In this document: positions 30,767-41,054 of the stretch, one piece after another
How the letters are laid out: each line of letters starts with the position of its first letter
Numbering within the stretch: position 1 is the first letter of the stretch
DNA from: Streptococcus mitis
Lineage (GTDB): Bacteria > Bacillota > Bacilli > Lactobacillales > Streptococcaceae
Length of the DNA stretch: 64,000 nucleotides
NCBI RefSeq assembly: GCF_001579045.1
Contig: NZ_KQ970261.1
Span: forward strand, 504,755 to 568,754
Direction of reading: 5' to 3'
The notes under the pieces: generated by a model
What the model was told of the DNA's origin: nothing
The model's database searches: none
What the model saw: only the letters and a program-made list of their open reading frames with translations
Translations under genes and position numbers: made by a program

Positions 30767-32919
30767 ACAAACAAACTATCCTGCGAATAGCTAAATACCT
30801 CGGCATTGGTGTGATTAGCTTATTTATCGCAGCTTTCCTGCTTGGTGGCGGTGTCTTTCTTTACTATGCAAACAAGGCTCCTGAACTTTCCGAGAGTAAA
30901 CTTGTTGCAACTACATCAAGTAAAATTTATGATAGCAAAAATGAACTAATCGCAGATTTGGGTGCTGAACGTCGTGTCAATGCTCAAAGTAGTGACATTC
31001 CTACTGATCTTGTCAATGCGATTGTCTCTATCGAAGATCACCGTTTCTTTAACCACAGAGGAATTGATAGCATTCGTATAGCAGGAGCATTCCTTCGTAA
31101 CCTTCGAAGCAATAGTGGTCTTCAAGGTGGATCAACTTTGACTCAGCAGTTAATTAAATTAACTTACTTTTCAACATCGACAGCTGATCAAACCCTATCC
31201 CGTAAAGTTCAAGAAGCTTGGTTAGCTATCCAACTAGAGCGAACTGCAACTAAGCAAGAAATATTGACCTATTACGTCAATAAGGTTTACATGTCAAATG
31301 GTAACTATGGTATGCAGACAGCTGCGGAAAACTATTATGGTAAGGACCTCAAAGACTTATCCATTCCTCAGCTAGCACTTTTAGCAGGTATGCCACAGGC
31401 TCCAAATCAATATGATCCTTATTCTAACCCTGAAGCAGCCCTTGAAAGACGGAACCTCGTTTTGTCAGAAATGCAAAAGCAAGGCTACCTTACAGCCGAG
31501 AAATATGAAACAGCAATCAATACCCCAATCACAGATGGACTTCAAAGTCTAAAATCTGTTAATAGCTATCCACCGTACATGGATAACTATCTTAAAGAAG
31601 TTATTGACCAAGTAGAGCAAGAGACAGGTTATAATCTATTAACAACAGGTATGGAAGTCTATACAAACGTTGACCAAGAGGTACAAAAACGCCTTTGGGA
31701 CGTCTATAATACTGATCAATACGTAAACTATCCTGATGATGATATCCAAGCAGCCTCTACTATCATTGATGTATCAAATGGTAAAGTTATTGCCCAACTC
31801 GGGTCTCGTCACCAAGCTAGCAATGTATCCTTTGGTACTAACCAAGCAGTGGAAACAAACCGTGACTGGGGTTCAACTATGAAACCAATTACGGACTATG
31901 CACCTGCACTTGAGTACGATATCTATGACTCAACTGCTTATATGCTTAAGGATGTACCATATAACTTCCCAGGTACTAGCACTCCACTCTACAACTGGGA
32001 TAGGGGGTATTATGGTAACATCACCCTTCAAACTGCTATCCAACAATCGCGTAATGTCCCAGCCGTTGAAACTCTCGATAGAGTTGGACTCGATAAAGCA
32101 AAAGGTTTCCTAAATGGATTAGGCATTGATTATCCAACTATGGTATACGCAAATGCAATTTCAAGTAACACGACTGAGTCAAACAAAAAGTACGGAGCAA
32201 GTAGTGAGAAAATGGCTGCTGCTTATGCTGCCTTTGCTAATGGTGGTATCTACCACAAACCAATGTATATCAATAAAGTTGTCTTTAGTGACGGAACTTC
32301 GAAAGAATTCTCTGACCCAGGTTCACGCGCTATGAAAGAAACAACTGCCTACATGATGACCGAAATGATGAAAACTGTATTATACTCTGGTACAGACGCC
32401 TATATATCATGGCTTCCACAAGCAGGTAAGACTGGTACATCAAACTATACAGATGATGAAATTGAAAATTACATTAAGAGATACGATTATGTTACACCTG
32501 ATGAAATGTTTGTAGGATATACCCGTAAATATTCAATGGCCGTTTGGACCGGTTATTCAAACCGTCTCACTCCAATCGTAGGAGATGGATTTAGAGTCGC
32601 TGCAAATATCTACCGCTCAATGATGGCATATCTCTCAGAGGATGATAACCCAGGTGATTGGACAATGCCTGAAGGACTTCATAGAAGTGGTGATTACATC
32701 TTCAAGAATGGGGCACGTAGCAACTGGATTCCACAGTCAACTCAAGAAAGTTCGACTACAGAGAGCTCTAGCTCAAGTTCAACTTCAACAACTGAAAGCG
32801 AAAGCTCTTCAAATGAAAATACAAATGGCACTACCAATCCAAATGCAACGCAACCAAACTCATCTGCAAATTCTCAACAACAAAATCAACCCCAACAAAA
32901 TCCACGAAGACAACAATAA
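30763..32919 (+). CDS. pbp1a: Penicillin-binding protein 1A
   Basis: A 718-residue class A PBP: one N-terminal membrane anchor (about 12-35), glycosyltransferase domain ([19 protein letters not shown], Glu in VQEAWLA), then the transpeptidase with STMK (371-374), SRN (429-431) and KTGTS (556-560). A Ser/Asn/Gln-rich tail forms the last 65 residues. The STMK motif is wild type. The segment that in susceptible pneumococcus reads TSQF (574-577) reads RYDY here (about 573-576), a changed site of the kind seen in mosaic low-affinity alleles. Translationally coupled to recU. Confidence 0.95.
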   Translation: MNKQTILRIAKYLGIGVISLFIAAFLLGGGVFLYYANKAPELSESKLVATTSSKIYDSKNELIADLGAERRVNAQSSDIPTDLVNAIVSIEDHRFFNHRGIDSIRIAGAFLRNLRSNSGLQGGSTLTQQLIKLTYFSTSTADQTLSRKVQEAWLAIQLERTATKQEILTYYVNKVYMSNGNYGMQTAAENYYGKDLKDLSIPQLALLAGMPQAPNQYDPYSNPEAALERRNLVLSEMQKQGYLTAEKYETAINTPITDGLQSLKSVNSYPPYMDNYLKEVIDQVEQETGYNLLTTGMEVYTNVDQEVQKRLWDVYNTDQYVNYPDDDIQAASTIIDVSNGKVIAQLGSRHQASNVSFGTNQAVETNRDWGSTMKPITDYAPALEYDIYDSTAYMLKDVPYNFPGTSTPLYNWDRGYYGNITLQTAIQQSRNVPAVETLDRVGLDKAKGFLNGLGIDYPTMVYANAISSNTTESNKKYGASSEKMAAAYAAFANGGIYHKPMYINKVVFSDGTSKEFSDPGSRAMKETTAYMMTEMMKTVLYSGTDAYISWLPQAGKTGTSNYTDDEIENYIKRYDYVTPDEMFVGYTRKYSMAVWTGYSNRLTPIVGDGFRVAANIYRSMMAYLSEDDNPGDWTMPEGLHRSGDYIFKNGARSNWIPQSTQESSTTESSSSSSTSTTESESSSNENTNGTTNPNATQPNSSANSQQQNQPQQNPRRQQ

Positions 32920-32926
32920 AATATAT

Positions 32927-32956
32927 AAAAAACTGAGGATTTATTCTCAGTTTTTT
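32927..32956 (+). terminator. recU-pbp1a terminator
   Basis: AAAACTGAG / CTCAGTTTTTT hairpin directly after pbp1a with a T-run. Confidence 0.85.
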
Positions 32957-33240
32957 ATATGCAGTTTTTTATGGTGGAATCTTAATTTTTATAAAGCCAA
33001 ACTTTTAAAATTAGGAAGAGAAACAACTTAACAGACTAAAAAACTGTCAAAGCTATCTCAATCGCAACCTTATCCCAAACACAAGTTAAATAGTCGGGAA
33101 AACTGTTTAAAAGATACCTTGTGTTTATGTAGTTTATCTATGAACTGGGACGTGACTTAAAAAGCCTGTTCTACTACTTCAATGCAGTGCTTGAACCAAT
33201 AACCAAAATGTCAAACTGATGTCTCAGGAATGATATCAAA
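32957..33240. other. Gene-free interval between pbp1a and aliA
   Basis: About 284 bases without a convincing gene. On the plus strand near 33150-33220 a short frame (SLFYYFNAVLEPITKMSN) ends in TGA and looks like the end of a degraded coding sequence. As I recall, encapsulated pneumococcus has a large GH101 endo-alpha-N-acetylgalactosaminidase gene here, which is absent. Confidence 0.4.
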
Positions 33241-33270
33241 AGGCCAGACTTTTTGTCCGGCCTCTTTTTT
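33241..33270. terminator. aliA terminator
   Basis: GGCCAGAC / GTCCGGCC stem with A- and T-rich flanks, able to work on both strands, just after the aliA stop. Confidence 0.8.
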
Positions 33271-33271
33271 C

Positions 33272-35251
33272 TTATTTGACATGATTTGCAAGTTCTTCTT
33301 GCGCTTTTTTATTGGATTCTGCTTTTTCTTTCATCCATTTTTCTTGAGCTTTTTGATATTCATCTGCAGTAACTGCCTTGTCTTGAAGTTCAAGGTATTT
33401 ATACAAGACTGGGTCACTTGTACCTTTATTTCCTGACAATGCAAATGGTATTGTAAATGGTACCATCTTAGACAAGATTGGACGACCAGTTTTAGAAGTT
33501 GTTGGGATGATCAAGGCACTATCTGTCAACCAAGCTTGGGCTGCTGCGTATTTATCATATCGTTTAGCAACATCTGTAGTCTCATCACCAGCTTCAGTAA
33601 CCAATTTTTCGTAGTCATATAGACCTACTTTTTTAGCAGCTACATTATCTTCCCCTGAGTCAAATCCTAAATATGTTTTAGTACTTTCTCCTACAGAAGG
33701 TTTGATAATATCAAGGTAGGTTGATGGATCGGCAAAGTCTGGACCCCAACCGACATTATCTGATAAATCCCAGTCTTCGCCAGCAGCATTTTCAGCAAAT
33801 AAAGTTACATTAAGCAATTCATCTTTTTGCAATTGTTGGATATCAATAACAACATTATCAGTTCCTAAAGTTGCTTCCAAGGATTGTTTCATAGATTGGA
33901 CACGTTGAACTTTTGTAGTTGCTGTCTGGTCAACTGGCATATCCAAATGAATTGGGAAAGTCACACCTTCTGCTTGTAAAGCTGATTTAGCTTTGGCAAA
34001 TTCAGCCTTGGCTTTTTCTGGATTGTAAAGACCATCTTGTGAATCGGCCAGATTAACATCCTTCCATTCATCCCCGTAATTCACCAATTTCTCTTTGACT
34101 ATATCGCCAAAGTTTTTCCCATCTGCTTGAACAAATGTTGGTGGCACAAAGAGATTACGCAAGATTTTGCTTGCTCCAGTTTCTCCATTCAACTGAGAGG
34201 CATAAGCTGTACGGTCAAAACCAAAGGCAATAGCCTGACGGAAATCCTTGTTTAAGAGCGCCTTTTTAGTAGATGTCTTTTGTTCTTCACTAGTCTTAGA
34301 TGTGTGTTTATAAGATTGACGATCAATATTTGTTCCGACTAGATAAGTCGTAGAGTCTTGTTGAGTATAGACGATATTGTCTTTCATACTCTTCTCAAGC
34401 TCTGCGAAACTTGCACTTGTTGGATAAAGACGAGCTGCTGTAAGGCTACCATCTTTAAAGTTTTCTGCTGGTTTGCTGGTATCTTGCCCATCCCAGAATG
34501 ACAATTTAACTTTGTCAATATGCACATTGTCCTTATCCCAGTAGTTCGGATTTTTCGCAAATTCAACAGAGGATTTGGTCACAATGGATTTCAGCAAATA
34601 AGGGCCGTTATACAAGAGACTACTTGGATCCGTCGCTTTGGCAAAATCGTCCCCTTTTGAATTCAAAAACTCTTCATTGACTGGCGCAAGCACACCCATG
34701 GTTGTTTTAGAATTCCAAAAAGTTTCAGGTTTGTTCAAGGTGTATTGGATTGTTTGGTCGTCAAGCGCTTTAATCCCGACTTGAGCGAAGTCTGTGATTT
34801 CACCTTTGGCATAGGCATCCAGACCTTTGATTGAATCCTGTACCAAGTAAAGGGCTTCTGCTTTCTTATCTGTTGCATATTTAAGTCCTGTTACAAAGTC
34901 CTGAGCCTTAACAGGAGCGTACTCTTCTCCCTCAGATGTATACCACTTGGCATCCTGACGAATCTTATAAGTATAAGTCAAGCCATCCTTAGAGACCGAC
35001 CAGTCTTCTGCCAATGAAGGAACAAGGTTCCCGTATTTATCATTTTCAAGCAATCCATCAATCACATTACTAGTAATCTCAGAAGTTGCTGCCTTACCAG
35101 TTGTCAAATAGTTAAGATTATCTGGATGTGTCTCGTAGGTAAATGCAAAGGTTTTTTCACCTTGAGCGCCTGAACCCCCAGAACAAGCAGCTAAAACACC
35201 AGCTGCTAATAAGGTTACTCCCGCAAGAGCCAATACTTTTCTTGTTTTCAT
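33272..35251 (-). CDS. aliA: AliA oligopeptide-binding lipoprotein
   Basis: A 659-residue SBP_bac_5 lipoprotein that captures oligopeptides for the Ami permease (encoded elsewhere). Signal with lipobox VLAAC (Cys23). The start at 35251 follows GGAGA; an upstream in-frame region is open but lacks a better site. It lies next to pbp1a, the usual flank of the capsule site, and matches AliA as I remember it more closely than the two homologues further upstream do. Two CodY-like sequences lie just upstream. Confidence 0.93.
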   Translation of the reverse strand: MKTRKVLALAGVTLLAAGVLAACSGGSGAQGEKTFAFTYETHPDNLNYLTTGKAATSEITSNVIDGLLENDKYGNLVPSLAEDWSVSKDGLTYTYKIRQDAKWYTSEGEEYAPVKAQDFVTGLKYATDKKAEALYLVQDSIKGLDAYAKGEITDFAQVGIKALDDQTIQYTLNKPETFWNSKTTMGVLAPVNEEFLNSKGDDFAKATDPSSLLYNGPYLLKSIVTKSSVEFAKNPNYWDKDNVHIDKVKLSFWDGQDTSKPAENFKDGSLTAARLYPTSASFAELEKSMKDNIVYTQQDSTTYLVGTNIDRQSYKHTSKTSEEQKTSTKKALLNKDFRQAIAFGFDRTAYASQLNGETGASKILRNLFVPPTFVQADGKNFGDIVKEKLVNYGDEWKDVNLADSQDGLYNPEKAKAEFAKAKSALQAEGVTFPIHLDMPVDQTATTKVQRVQSMKQSLEATLGTDNVVIDIQQLQKDELLNVTLFAENAAGEDWDLSDNVGWGPDFADPSTYLDIIKPSVGESTKTYLGFDSGEDNVAAKKVGLYDYEKLVTEAGDETTDVAKRYDKYAAAQAWLTDSALIIPTTSKTGRPILSKMVPFTIPFALSGNKGTSDPVLYKYLELQDKAVTADEYQKAQEKWMKEKAESNKKAQEELANHVK

Positions 35252-35308
35252 AGTATTCTCCTTTGTTTTTTTATTCATTATAGACTCTTTTTCAAGTCCT
35301 GTCAATAG

Positions 35309-35360
35309 AATTTTCTGAATTTTAAGAGTTATTTGTTATATTTGCTATATTCTGAAAAAT
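35309..35360 (-). promoter_or_regulatory. Two CodY-like boxes upstream of aliA
   Basis: AATTTTCTGAATTTT (35309-35323) matches 13 of 15 positions of the CodY box AATTTTCWGAAAATT; TATATTCTGAAAAAT (35346-35360) matches 12 of 15. Nutrient control by CodY would fit peptide import. Match counts were done by eye in an AT-rich region. Confidence 0.35.
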
Positions 35361-35485
35361 AAAATTGTTCATTTATGCCAAAAAAGCCAACATAGGTTCT
35401 CTTCTGATAAGCAGAAAAGAATCTTGTTGACCTTACTTCTAAAAATCTTAAGTAGCAAAGATTCTAAAATGACAGAATCCTTGCA

Positions 35486-36586
35486 TTATTGTCCCAACTC
35501 TTCCGCGACCACTTCCAAAGCCCGTTCGATGACCACATGCATGTCGTAGTATTTATAATCAGCCAAACGTCCACAGAAAATGACCTTATCATTCCGTGCT
35601 GCTTCTTCTTGATATTTAGCAAACAGGGCATTGTTTCTCTCATCATTGATTGGATAATAAGGCTCATCACCACGTTTCCAATCTGCTGGATATTCACGAG
35701 TAATAACCGTTTTGTCCTGAGTACCATACTCAAAGTGTTTATGCTCAATAATACGAGTATAAGGAATTTCTCGCTCTGTATAGTTGACAACAGCATTTCC
35801 TTGATAGTTTTCTTCATCAAGAACTTCATGCTCAAAACAAAGACTACGGTATTCTAACTCACCATGTTTATAATCAAAGTATTGATCAATCATCCCTGTA
35901 AAGACAACTTTTTCAGCAGAAGCTTCTAATTCCTGACGATTGGCAAAAAAGTCAAGGCCAAGTTCTACTTCCACATCCTTGAGCATATTTTCGATAATGA
36001 CATTATAGCCACCGATTGGAATACCCTGGTAACGGTCATTGAAGTAGTTATTATCAAAGGTTAAACGAACTGGTAAGCGTTTGATGATAAAGGGTGGAAG
36101 GTCAGTCGCAGAACGTCCCCATTGCTTTTCAGTATATCCTTTAATCAATTTTTCATAAATATCTGGACCGATCAACTTGATAGCCTGTTCTTCCAAGTTT
36201 TTAGGTTCAACAGCCTTCATATGTGCCGTTTGCTCAGCAATCTTATCTTTCACCTCTTGAGGAGTTTTTGTCCCCCACATAGCATAGAAAGTATTCATAT
36301 TGAAAGGTAGATTATAAAGGCTACCCTTGTAATTAGCTAGAGGCGAGTTGATGTAGTTGTTAAACTCAGCAAATTGATTCACATAATCCCAAACTTTTTT
36401 ATTAGAAGTATGAAAGATATGGGCACCGTATTTATGAACATTAACTCCTTCTACATTCTCACAGTAGATATTCCCACCAATGTGGTCACGTTTATCAATA
36501 ACTTTTACTTTTTTTCCACGCTTGGTTGCTTCATAAGCAAAAATTGCTCCCGACAAACCAGCACCAACGATTAGATAGTCGTACAT
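35486..36586 (-). CDS. glf: UDP-galactopyranose mutase
   Basis: A 366-residue flavoenzyme converting UDP-galactopyranose to UDP-galactofuranose. The FAD motif is LIVGAGLSGAIFAYEA; the substrate region has GRSATDLPPFIIKRLPVR and YTEREIPYTRIIEHKHF. It looks full length and intact. In pneumococcus glf is a capsule gene making Galf donors, but no capsule transferase or polymerase gene lies beside it here, so the sugar would have to be used by enzymes encoded elsewhere. Confidence 0.95.
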   Translation of the reverse strand: MYDYLIVGAGLSGAIFAYEATKRGKKVKVIDKRDHIGGNIYCENVEGVNVHKYGAHIFHTSNKKVWDYVNQFAEFNNYINSPLANYKGSLYNLPFNMNTFYAMWGTKTPQEVKDKIAEQTAHMKAVEPKNLEEQAIKLIGPDIYEKLIKGYTEKQWGRSATDLPPFIIKRLPVRLTFDNNYFNDRYQGIPIGGYNVIIENMLKDVEVELGLDFFANRQELEASAEKVVFTGMIDQYFDYKHGELEYRSLCFEHEVLDEENYQGNAVVNYTEREIPYTRIIEHKHFEYGTQDKTVITREYPADWKRGDEPYYPINDERNNALFAKYQEEAARNDKVIFCGRLADYKYYDMHVVIERALEVVAEELGQ

Positions 36587-36769
36587 AGTCTCTCCCTTAT
36601 CATTTATCTTTGCATCTCCTTAACTATAGTAAAAGAGAGAATCTTAGTTTCAATCTATTTTAGCACAAAACAAATCATTTCTCAGTTTTCAATAGCCGAG
36701 TGATTTAAAAAGACAAGCACCAAAACTGATGTTTGTCTTTATGATTTTGCTTGAAAAGGCTATTTCTAA

Positions 36770-38728
36770 CTATTTAACATGTTTTTCTGCTTCTTTTTGA
36801 GCTTTTTCGATTGCTTTTTTACTTTCTTGCTCCCATTTGATCTTAGCTTCTTCAAACTGTTTGGTTGTCACAGTATCTTTTTGCAGTTTCATGTACTTGT
36901 AGTTATTGCCATCACCCTTGATACCAACCAATGAATAGCCTCTTGTAAATGGCGTTACTTTAGTTACAGATGCTGTACCACCACTTGACATAGCTGACAT
37001 GATTAGAGAATTGTCAATCATCCAAGCCTGTGCTTCAGCATATTTTTCATAGCGTTTGGCTACATCTTTATTCTCACTATCTGCATCTTTGAGCATCTTG
37101 GTGTAGGTATCCAGACCTAGGCTAGTGATTTTTTCCTTGTCTTCCTTGGCATCTAGTCCAAAAATCTTGAGATAGAAGCCATCCTCTGCATTGAAAGGAT
37201 TGAGATAAGTTGACGGATCTTGGTAGTCACCTACCCAACCATCAAAGTTCAAATCGTAGTCTCGATCAGCTGGTGTCGGTGCCAAGAAAGCTACGTTATT
37301 AAAATCGTCCGTTGAAAGTTGCTGAACATCAATGACAATGTTATCAGCACCTAAAACTGACTCAAGGGTCTGCTTAGCTGAGTTCATGCCTGTCACAGCA
37401 TTTTTACTTGTCTGATCAACTGCCACATCCAAGTGAATTGGGAAGGTCACACCTTGACTTGCCAATTCTTTTTTAGCTTCCGCAAATTTTGCTTGGGCTT
37501 TTTCTTTGTTAAAATAGGCATCCTGAGCATCTGCCAGGTTAATACCTGACCATTCTGTGCCATAGTTGACCAATTTAGAAGCGACTACTTCTCCAAAGAT
37601 CTTGTCTCCTACTTGGACAAATGTAGGAGGCACTAGGGTGTTACGAAGGGTCTTGCTAGCTGCTTCTTCCCCATTTGACTGGGCAGAATAGGCTGTGCGG
37701 TCCAAGGCAAAGTTCACTGCTTGGCGGAAGTTCTTGTTCAAAACAGCTGTCTCAGTCGACTTCTTCTGCTCATCTGTCGTTTTAGCAGTGTGATTGTAAG
37801 CCTTACGGTTGACGTTGAAATTGAAATACCAAGAAGTCTTGTCCTGCAAGCTATAGACGATATTATCCTTATATTTCTCCTTGGTCTTGGCGAAGTTAGA
37901 ACTATTTGGATAAACCCCAGCGATTGAATAAGCGCCACTTTCAAAGTTACGGATGGTCAATTCTTGGTCTGAGCCATCAAAATAAGCCAATTTCACATGT
38001 TCAATTGATACTTTATCATGATCATAGTAATGCGGATTTTTCACATACTCGATCGATGATTTTGATGTGAAATCTTTTAACAAATAAGGTCCGCTGTAGA
38101 GAATACTATCTGGAGATAGGGTACCAAAATCTTTCCCTTTTGAATTTAAAAACTCTTCATTTACCGGGAAAAGAATACTATTGGTTGTTTTTGAATTCCA
38201 GTAAGGTTCTGGGCGTGCCAAAGTATACTCAACCGTCTGGTCGTCAATGGCCTTCACCCCAACCTTAGAGAAATCAGAATCCGCTCCTGTAATATAATCA
38301 TTCAAGCCCTTGATCGAGTTTTGAATCAAGTCAATAGCCTGTGATTTATTGTCCACTGCATACTTGATACCTGTCACAAAATCTTGTGCCTTGACTGGGG
38401 CGTACTCTTCACCGTCAGCCGTGAACCATTTGGCATCTTTTCTCAATTTGTAGGTATAAGTCAGACCGTCGCTTGAAACAGACCAGTCTTCTGCCAAAGA
38501 CGGAACTAGATTCCCATGATTGTCATTTTCAAGCAAACCATCAACTAGGTTAGTAATAATAGCTGTATTATCAGCGTAGTAGTCTAATAGGTAGTTAAAA
38601 GTAGTTGGATTTCCACTAAAGGTTGATGAGTAAGTTTTTGTATCTGAACCTGATTGTCCGCAAGCAGCTAAAAGCAAAGCAGCCGCAAAAGTCAGGCCTG
38701 CACTAAGGACACGCTTTTTTGTATTCAT
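36770..38728 (-). CDS. aliD: AliB-like oligopeptide-binding lipoprotein, aliD type
   Basis: A 652-residue SBP_bac_5 lipoprotein with lipobox LLAAC (Cys23). It shares the SLAEDWSVS, APVKAQDFVTG and PVNEEFLNSKG blocks with AliA. As one of two extra Ali proteins between dexB and aliA, it fits AliD (AliB-like ORF2), the copy on the aliA side in non-encapsulated pneumococci. Its ligand pocket differs widely from AliA, so it probably binds other peptides. The symbol is by position and resemblance. It has its own promoter (TTTACA, 17 bases, TAAAAT). Confidence 0.8.
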   Translation of the reverse strand: MNTKKRVLSAGLTFAAALLLAACGQSGSDTKTYSSTFSGNPTTFNYLLDYYADNTAIITNLVDGLLENDNHGNLVPSLAEDWSVSSDGLTYTYKLRKDAKWFTADGEEYAPVKAQDFVTGIKYAVDNKSQAIDLIQNSIKGLNDYITGADSDFSKVGVKAIDDQTVEYTLARPEPYWNSKTTNSILFPVNEEFLNSKGKDFGTLSPDSILYSGPYLLKDFTSKSSIEYVKNPHYYDHDKVSIEHVKLAYFDGSDQELTIRNFESGAYSIAGVYPNSSNFAKTKEKYKDNIVYSLQDKTSWYFNFNVNRKAYNHTAKTTDEQKKSTETAVLNKNFRQAVNFALDRTAYSAQSNGEEAASKTLRNTLVPPTFVQVGDKIFGEVVASKLVNYGTEWSGINLADAQDAYFNKEKAQAKFAEAKKELASQGVTFPIHLDVAVDQTSKNAVTGMNSAKQTLESVLGADNIVIDVQQLSTDDFNNVAFLAPTPADRDYDLNFDGWVGDYQDPSTYLNPFNAEDGFYLKIFGLDAKEDKEKITSLGLDTYTKMLKDADSENKDVAKRYEKYAEAQAWMIDNSLIMSAMSSGGTASVTKVTPFTRGYSLVGIKGDGNNYKYMKLQKDTVTTKQFEEAKIKWEQESKKAIEKAQKEAEKHVK

Positions 38729-38954
38729 CTTCTTTCTCCTTTATGTTAGTTTTTATAACATATATTTATTTTACCAAAATAGTGGGAATTTGTAAAGTTA
38801 ATTGAATTTCTAGAATGAAAGTTTATAAATCTTGGTTATAAAAAAACAAAGGATTTCTGCCTTTCATACAGTCTTCCCTTGTTTTTATGCGATTTATCAT
38901 TTAAATATCAATGAATTAACTGATAACCTAACGAAAGCAAGATTCTCATTCACA

Positions 38955-40922
38955 TTATTTTATGTGCTTTTCTAAATCCTTTTGATACTGAGCATTCGAT
39001 TCCAGTTTTTCCTTTTGCCACTTTTTGAAGGCCGCATCATACTCTTTAGTTGTCACAATATCATTTTGAAGTTCCATTCCTTTAAAAATAAATGGATCCC
39101 CCTTAATACCGACCTGTGAATAAGCTTTGGTAAATGGAACAGTACGACTAACCATAGGAGAGCCCCCTGAAGAAGCAACTGGAATAAGAAGTGAACTATC
39201 AGTAACCCAAGCCTGTGCTTTGGCATACTTTTCGTATCGTTTATCAAGATTACTTGTCTCAGAAGCCGCATCATCCAAGAGCTTCTTGTATTCATCCAAG
39301 CCAACTTTCGCCACAACTTCAGGATCCTTGCCCTTTGTTATACCTAGATGTTTCAAGGCAGAACCCTTCTTAGCATCTAAAATATTGAGATAAGTTGCTG
39401 GATCTTGGTAATCTGGTCCCCAACCTGTTCCGTTCAAATCATAATCTTTTTGGGTTGGAACTTTAGCTTGAGAAGTAATACTTTCCTTCTCATTATCTGT
39501 CATTTGAAGAACATCTATAATGACATTCTCCGTTCCAAGCGTTTCTTCAATTGATTGTTTTAGCGAATTGGTTTGTTGAACCGCAACTACATCAGTTTGC
39601 TCAACAGGCACATCCAAATGAATCGGGAAACTCACTCCCTTAGCTTGCAATTCTGACTTCGCTTTTTCAAATGCAGATTTAGCCTTTGTTGGATTGTAAA
39701 TTGTATCCTTACCATCTGTGAGAGTCACATCTTTCCACTGTTCTCCATATTTCAGTAGTTCATCCTGTGCCAACTGTCCGAAGGTCTTCCCAGCTACTTG
39801 AACATAATTATCTGGCACTAGACTATTACGAATAATCTTATCCGCACCCTCTTCACCGTTTAATTGAGCTGTATAGGCGTGGCGATTAAATGCAAAATTA
39901 AGAGCCTGACGGAAGTTCTTATTGAGAAGAGCTTCTTTTGTTGATGTCTTTTGTGACTCATCTGTTTTAGCTGTTTTATTGTAAGACTGGCGGTTTACGT
40001 TCACAGTGAGGTAGTAGCTTGTTGCCTCTTGTGGACTATAGACAATCTTATCTCCGTACTCTTTCTTAGTTGACTCAAAGTTTGAGCTTGCTGGAAAAAG
40101 ACGTGCAGTGGTATAGGCACCTTGTGTAAAGCTACGAATTAAGGATTCTTGATCTGAACCATCATAGAATGTCAATTTAACATTATCAATTTTGACATTT
40201 TCCTTATCCCAATAGTTAGGATTTTTTTCATATTCAATCACAGATTTAGAAATCAAAGATTTCAAAAAATATGGGCCATTGTAAAGAATACTTGATGGAG
40301 TTGGCGCTCCGTAATCCTTACCTGTTGCATTCAAAAATTCTTCATTTACAGGAAGCATGGTTGCTGTGGTTACTTTAGAGTTCCAAAAACTTTCCGGGTT
40401 ATTAAGGGTATATTCTACCGTATAATCATCAAGAGCCTTCACACCTACAGTTGAGAAGTCGTTTGTCTCACCACTAACATAAGCCTCCAATCCTTTGATG
40501 GATTTCTCAATCAAAGAAAGACCATCTGACTTACCATCTGCTGCATGTTTCAGACCGGTAACAAAATCCTGAGCCTTAACTTCCGCATACTCCTCTCCTT
40601 CAGAAGTATACCACTTCACACCTTTACGAAGTTTGTAGGTATAAGTCAAGCCATCTTTAGAAACTGACCAATCCTCTGCTAGAGAAGGAATGAGATTCCC
40701 ATATTTATCATTCTCTAAAAGACCGTCGACGACATTACCTATTACGTCAGAAGTTGAACTTTTACTTGTAAGGCTATAATCCAAGGATGATGGATCAACT
40801 GCATAAACATAAGAGAATGTTTTGGGAGCATCTGCATTCTTTTCACTTTTCCCACAAGCTGTTAAAAGAATGGCTGTGCTCAAGGTCACTCCTGCTCCTA
40901 TGAGCCACTTTTTCGATTGCAT
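38955..40922 (-). CDS. aliC: AliB-like oligopeptide-binding lipoprotein, aliC type
   Basis: A 655-residue SBP_bac_5 lipoprotein with lipobox LLTAC (Cys23), next to dexB, the position of AliC (AliB-like ORF1) in null-capsule strains. It shares long blocks with AliA and AliD (PSLAEDWSVSKDGLTYTYKL, LNKNFRQALNFAF). AliC and AliD are known to feed the Ami permease and to affect competence and colonisation in non-encapsulated pneumococci. A promoter (TATAAT at 40954-40959) and a perfect palindrome lie upstream. Confidence 0.8.
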   Translation of the reverse strand: MQSKKWLIGAGVTLSTAILLTACGKSEKNADAPKTFSYVYAVDPSSLDYSLTSKSSTSDVIGNVVDGLLENDKYGNLIPSLAEDWSVSKDGLTYTYKLRKGVKWYTSEGEEYAEVKAQDFVTGLKHAADGKSDGLSLIEKSIKGLEAYVSGETNDFSTVGVKALDDYTVEYTLNNPESFWNSKVTTATMLPVNEEFLNATGKDYGAPTPSSILYNGPYFLKSLISKSVIEYEKNPNYWDKENVKIDNVKLTFYDGSDQESLIRSFTQGAYTTARLFPASSNFESTKKEYGDKIVYSPQEATSYYLTVNVNRQSYNKTAKTDESQKTSTKEALLNKNFRQALNFAFNRHAYTAQLNGEEGADKIIRNSLVPDNYVQVAGKTFGQLAQDELLKYGEQWKDVTLTDGKDTIYNPTKAKSAFEKAKSELQAKGVSFPIHLDVPVEQTDVVAVQQTNSLKQSIEETLGTENVIIDVLQMTDNEKESITSQAKVPTQKDYDLNGTGWGPDYQDPATYLNILDAKKGSALKHLGITKGKDPEVVAKVGLDEYKKLLDDAASETSNLDKRYEKYAKAQAWVTDSSLLIPVASSGGSPMVSRTVPFTKAYSQVGIKGDPFIFKGMELQNDIVTTKEYDAAFKKWQKEKLESNAQYQKDLEKHIK

Positions 40923-40994
40923 AAATAATCTCCTTCAAAATAGTATTTTCACTATTATACCCTATTTTTTTATAAATGCAAGACTTCTTGTAGA

Positions 40995-41018
40995 ATTTGT
41001 TAGAAAATTCTAACAAAT
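40995..41018 (-). promoter_or_regulatory. Perfect palindrome upstream of the aliC promoter
   Basis: ATTTGTTAGAA (40995-41005) and TTCTAACAAAT (41008-41018) form an 11-bp perfect dyad with a 2-base centre. It sits just upstream of a TTGCAT/TATAAT promoter (16-base spacer) for aliC. The core resembles a CodY box with one extra base. Likely a regulator site; identity unknown. Confidence 0.5.
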
Positions 41019-41054
41019 GTTTTTAAAAGAGTTTTTACACAACTTTTAGCAAAA

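Noticed and set aside
33150-33225. Possible gene remnant SLFYYFNAVLEPIT
   Set aside because: Too short and without start or ribosome site to call a pseudogene; mentioned only as a hint in the interval entry.
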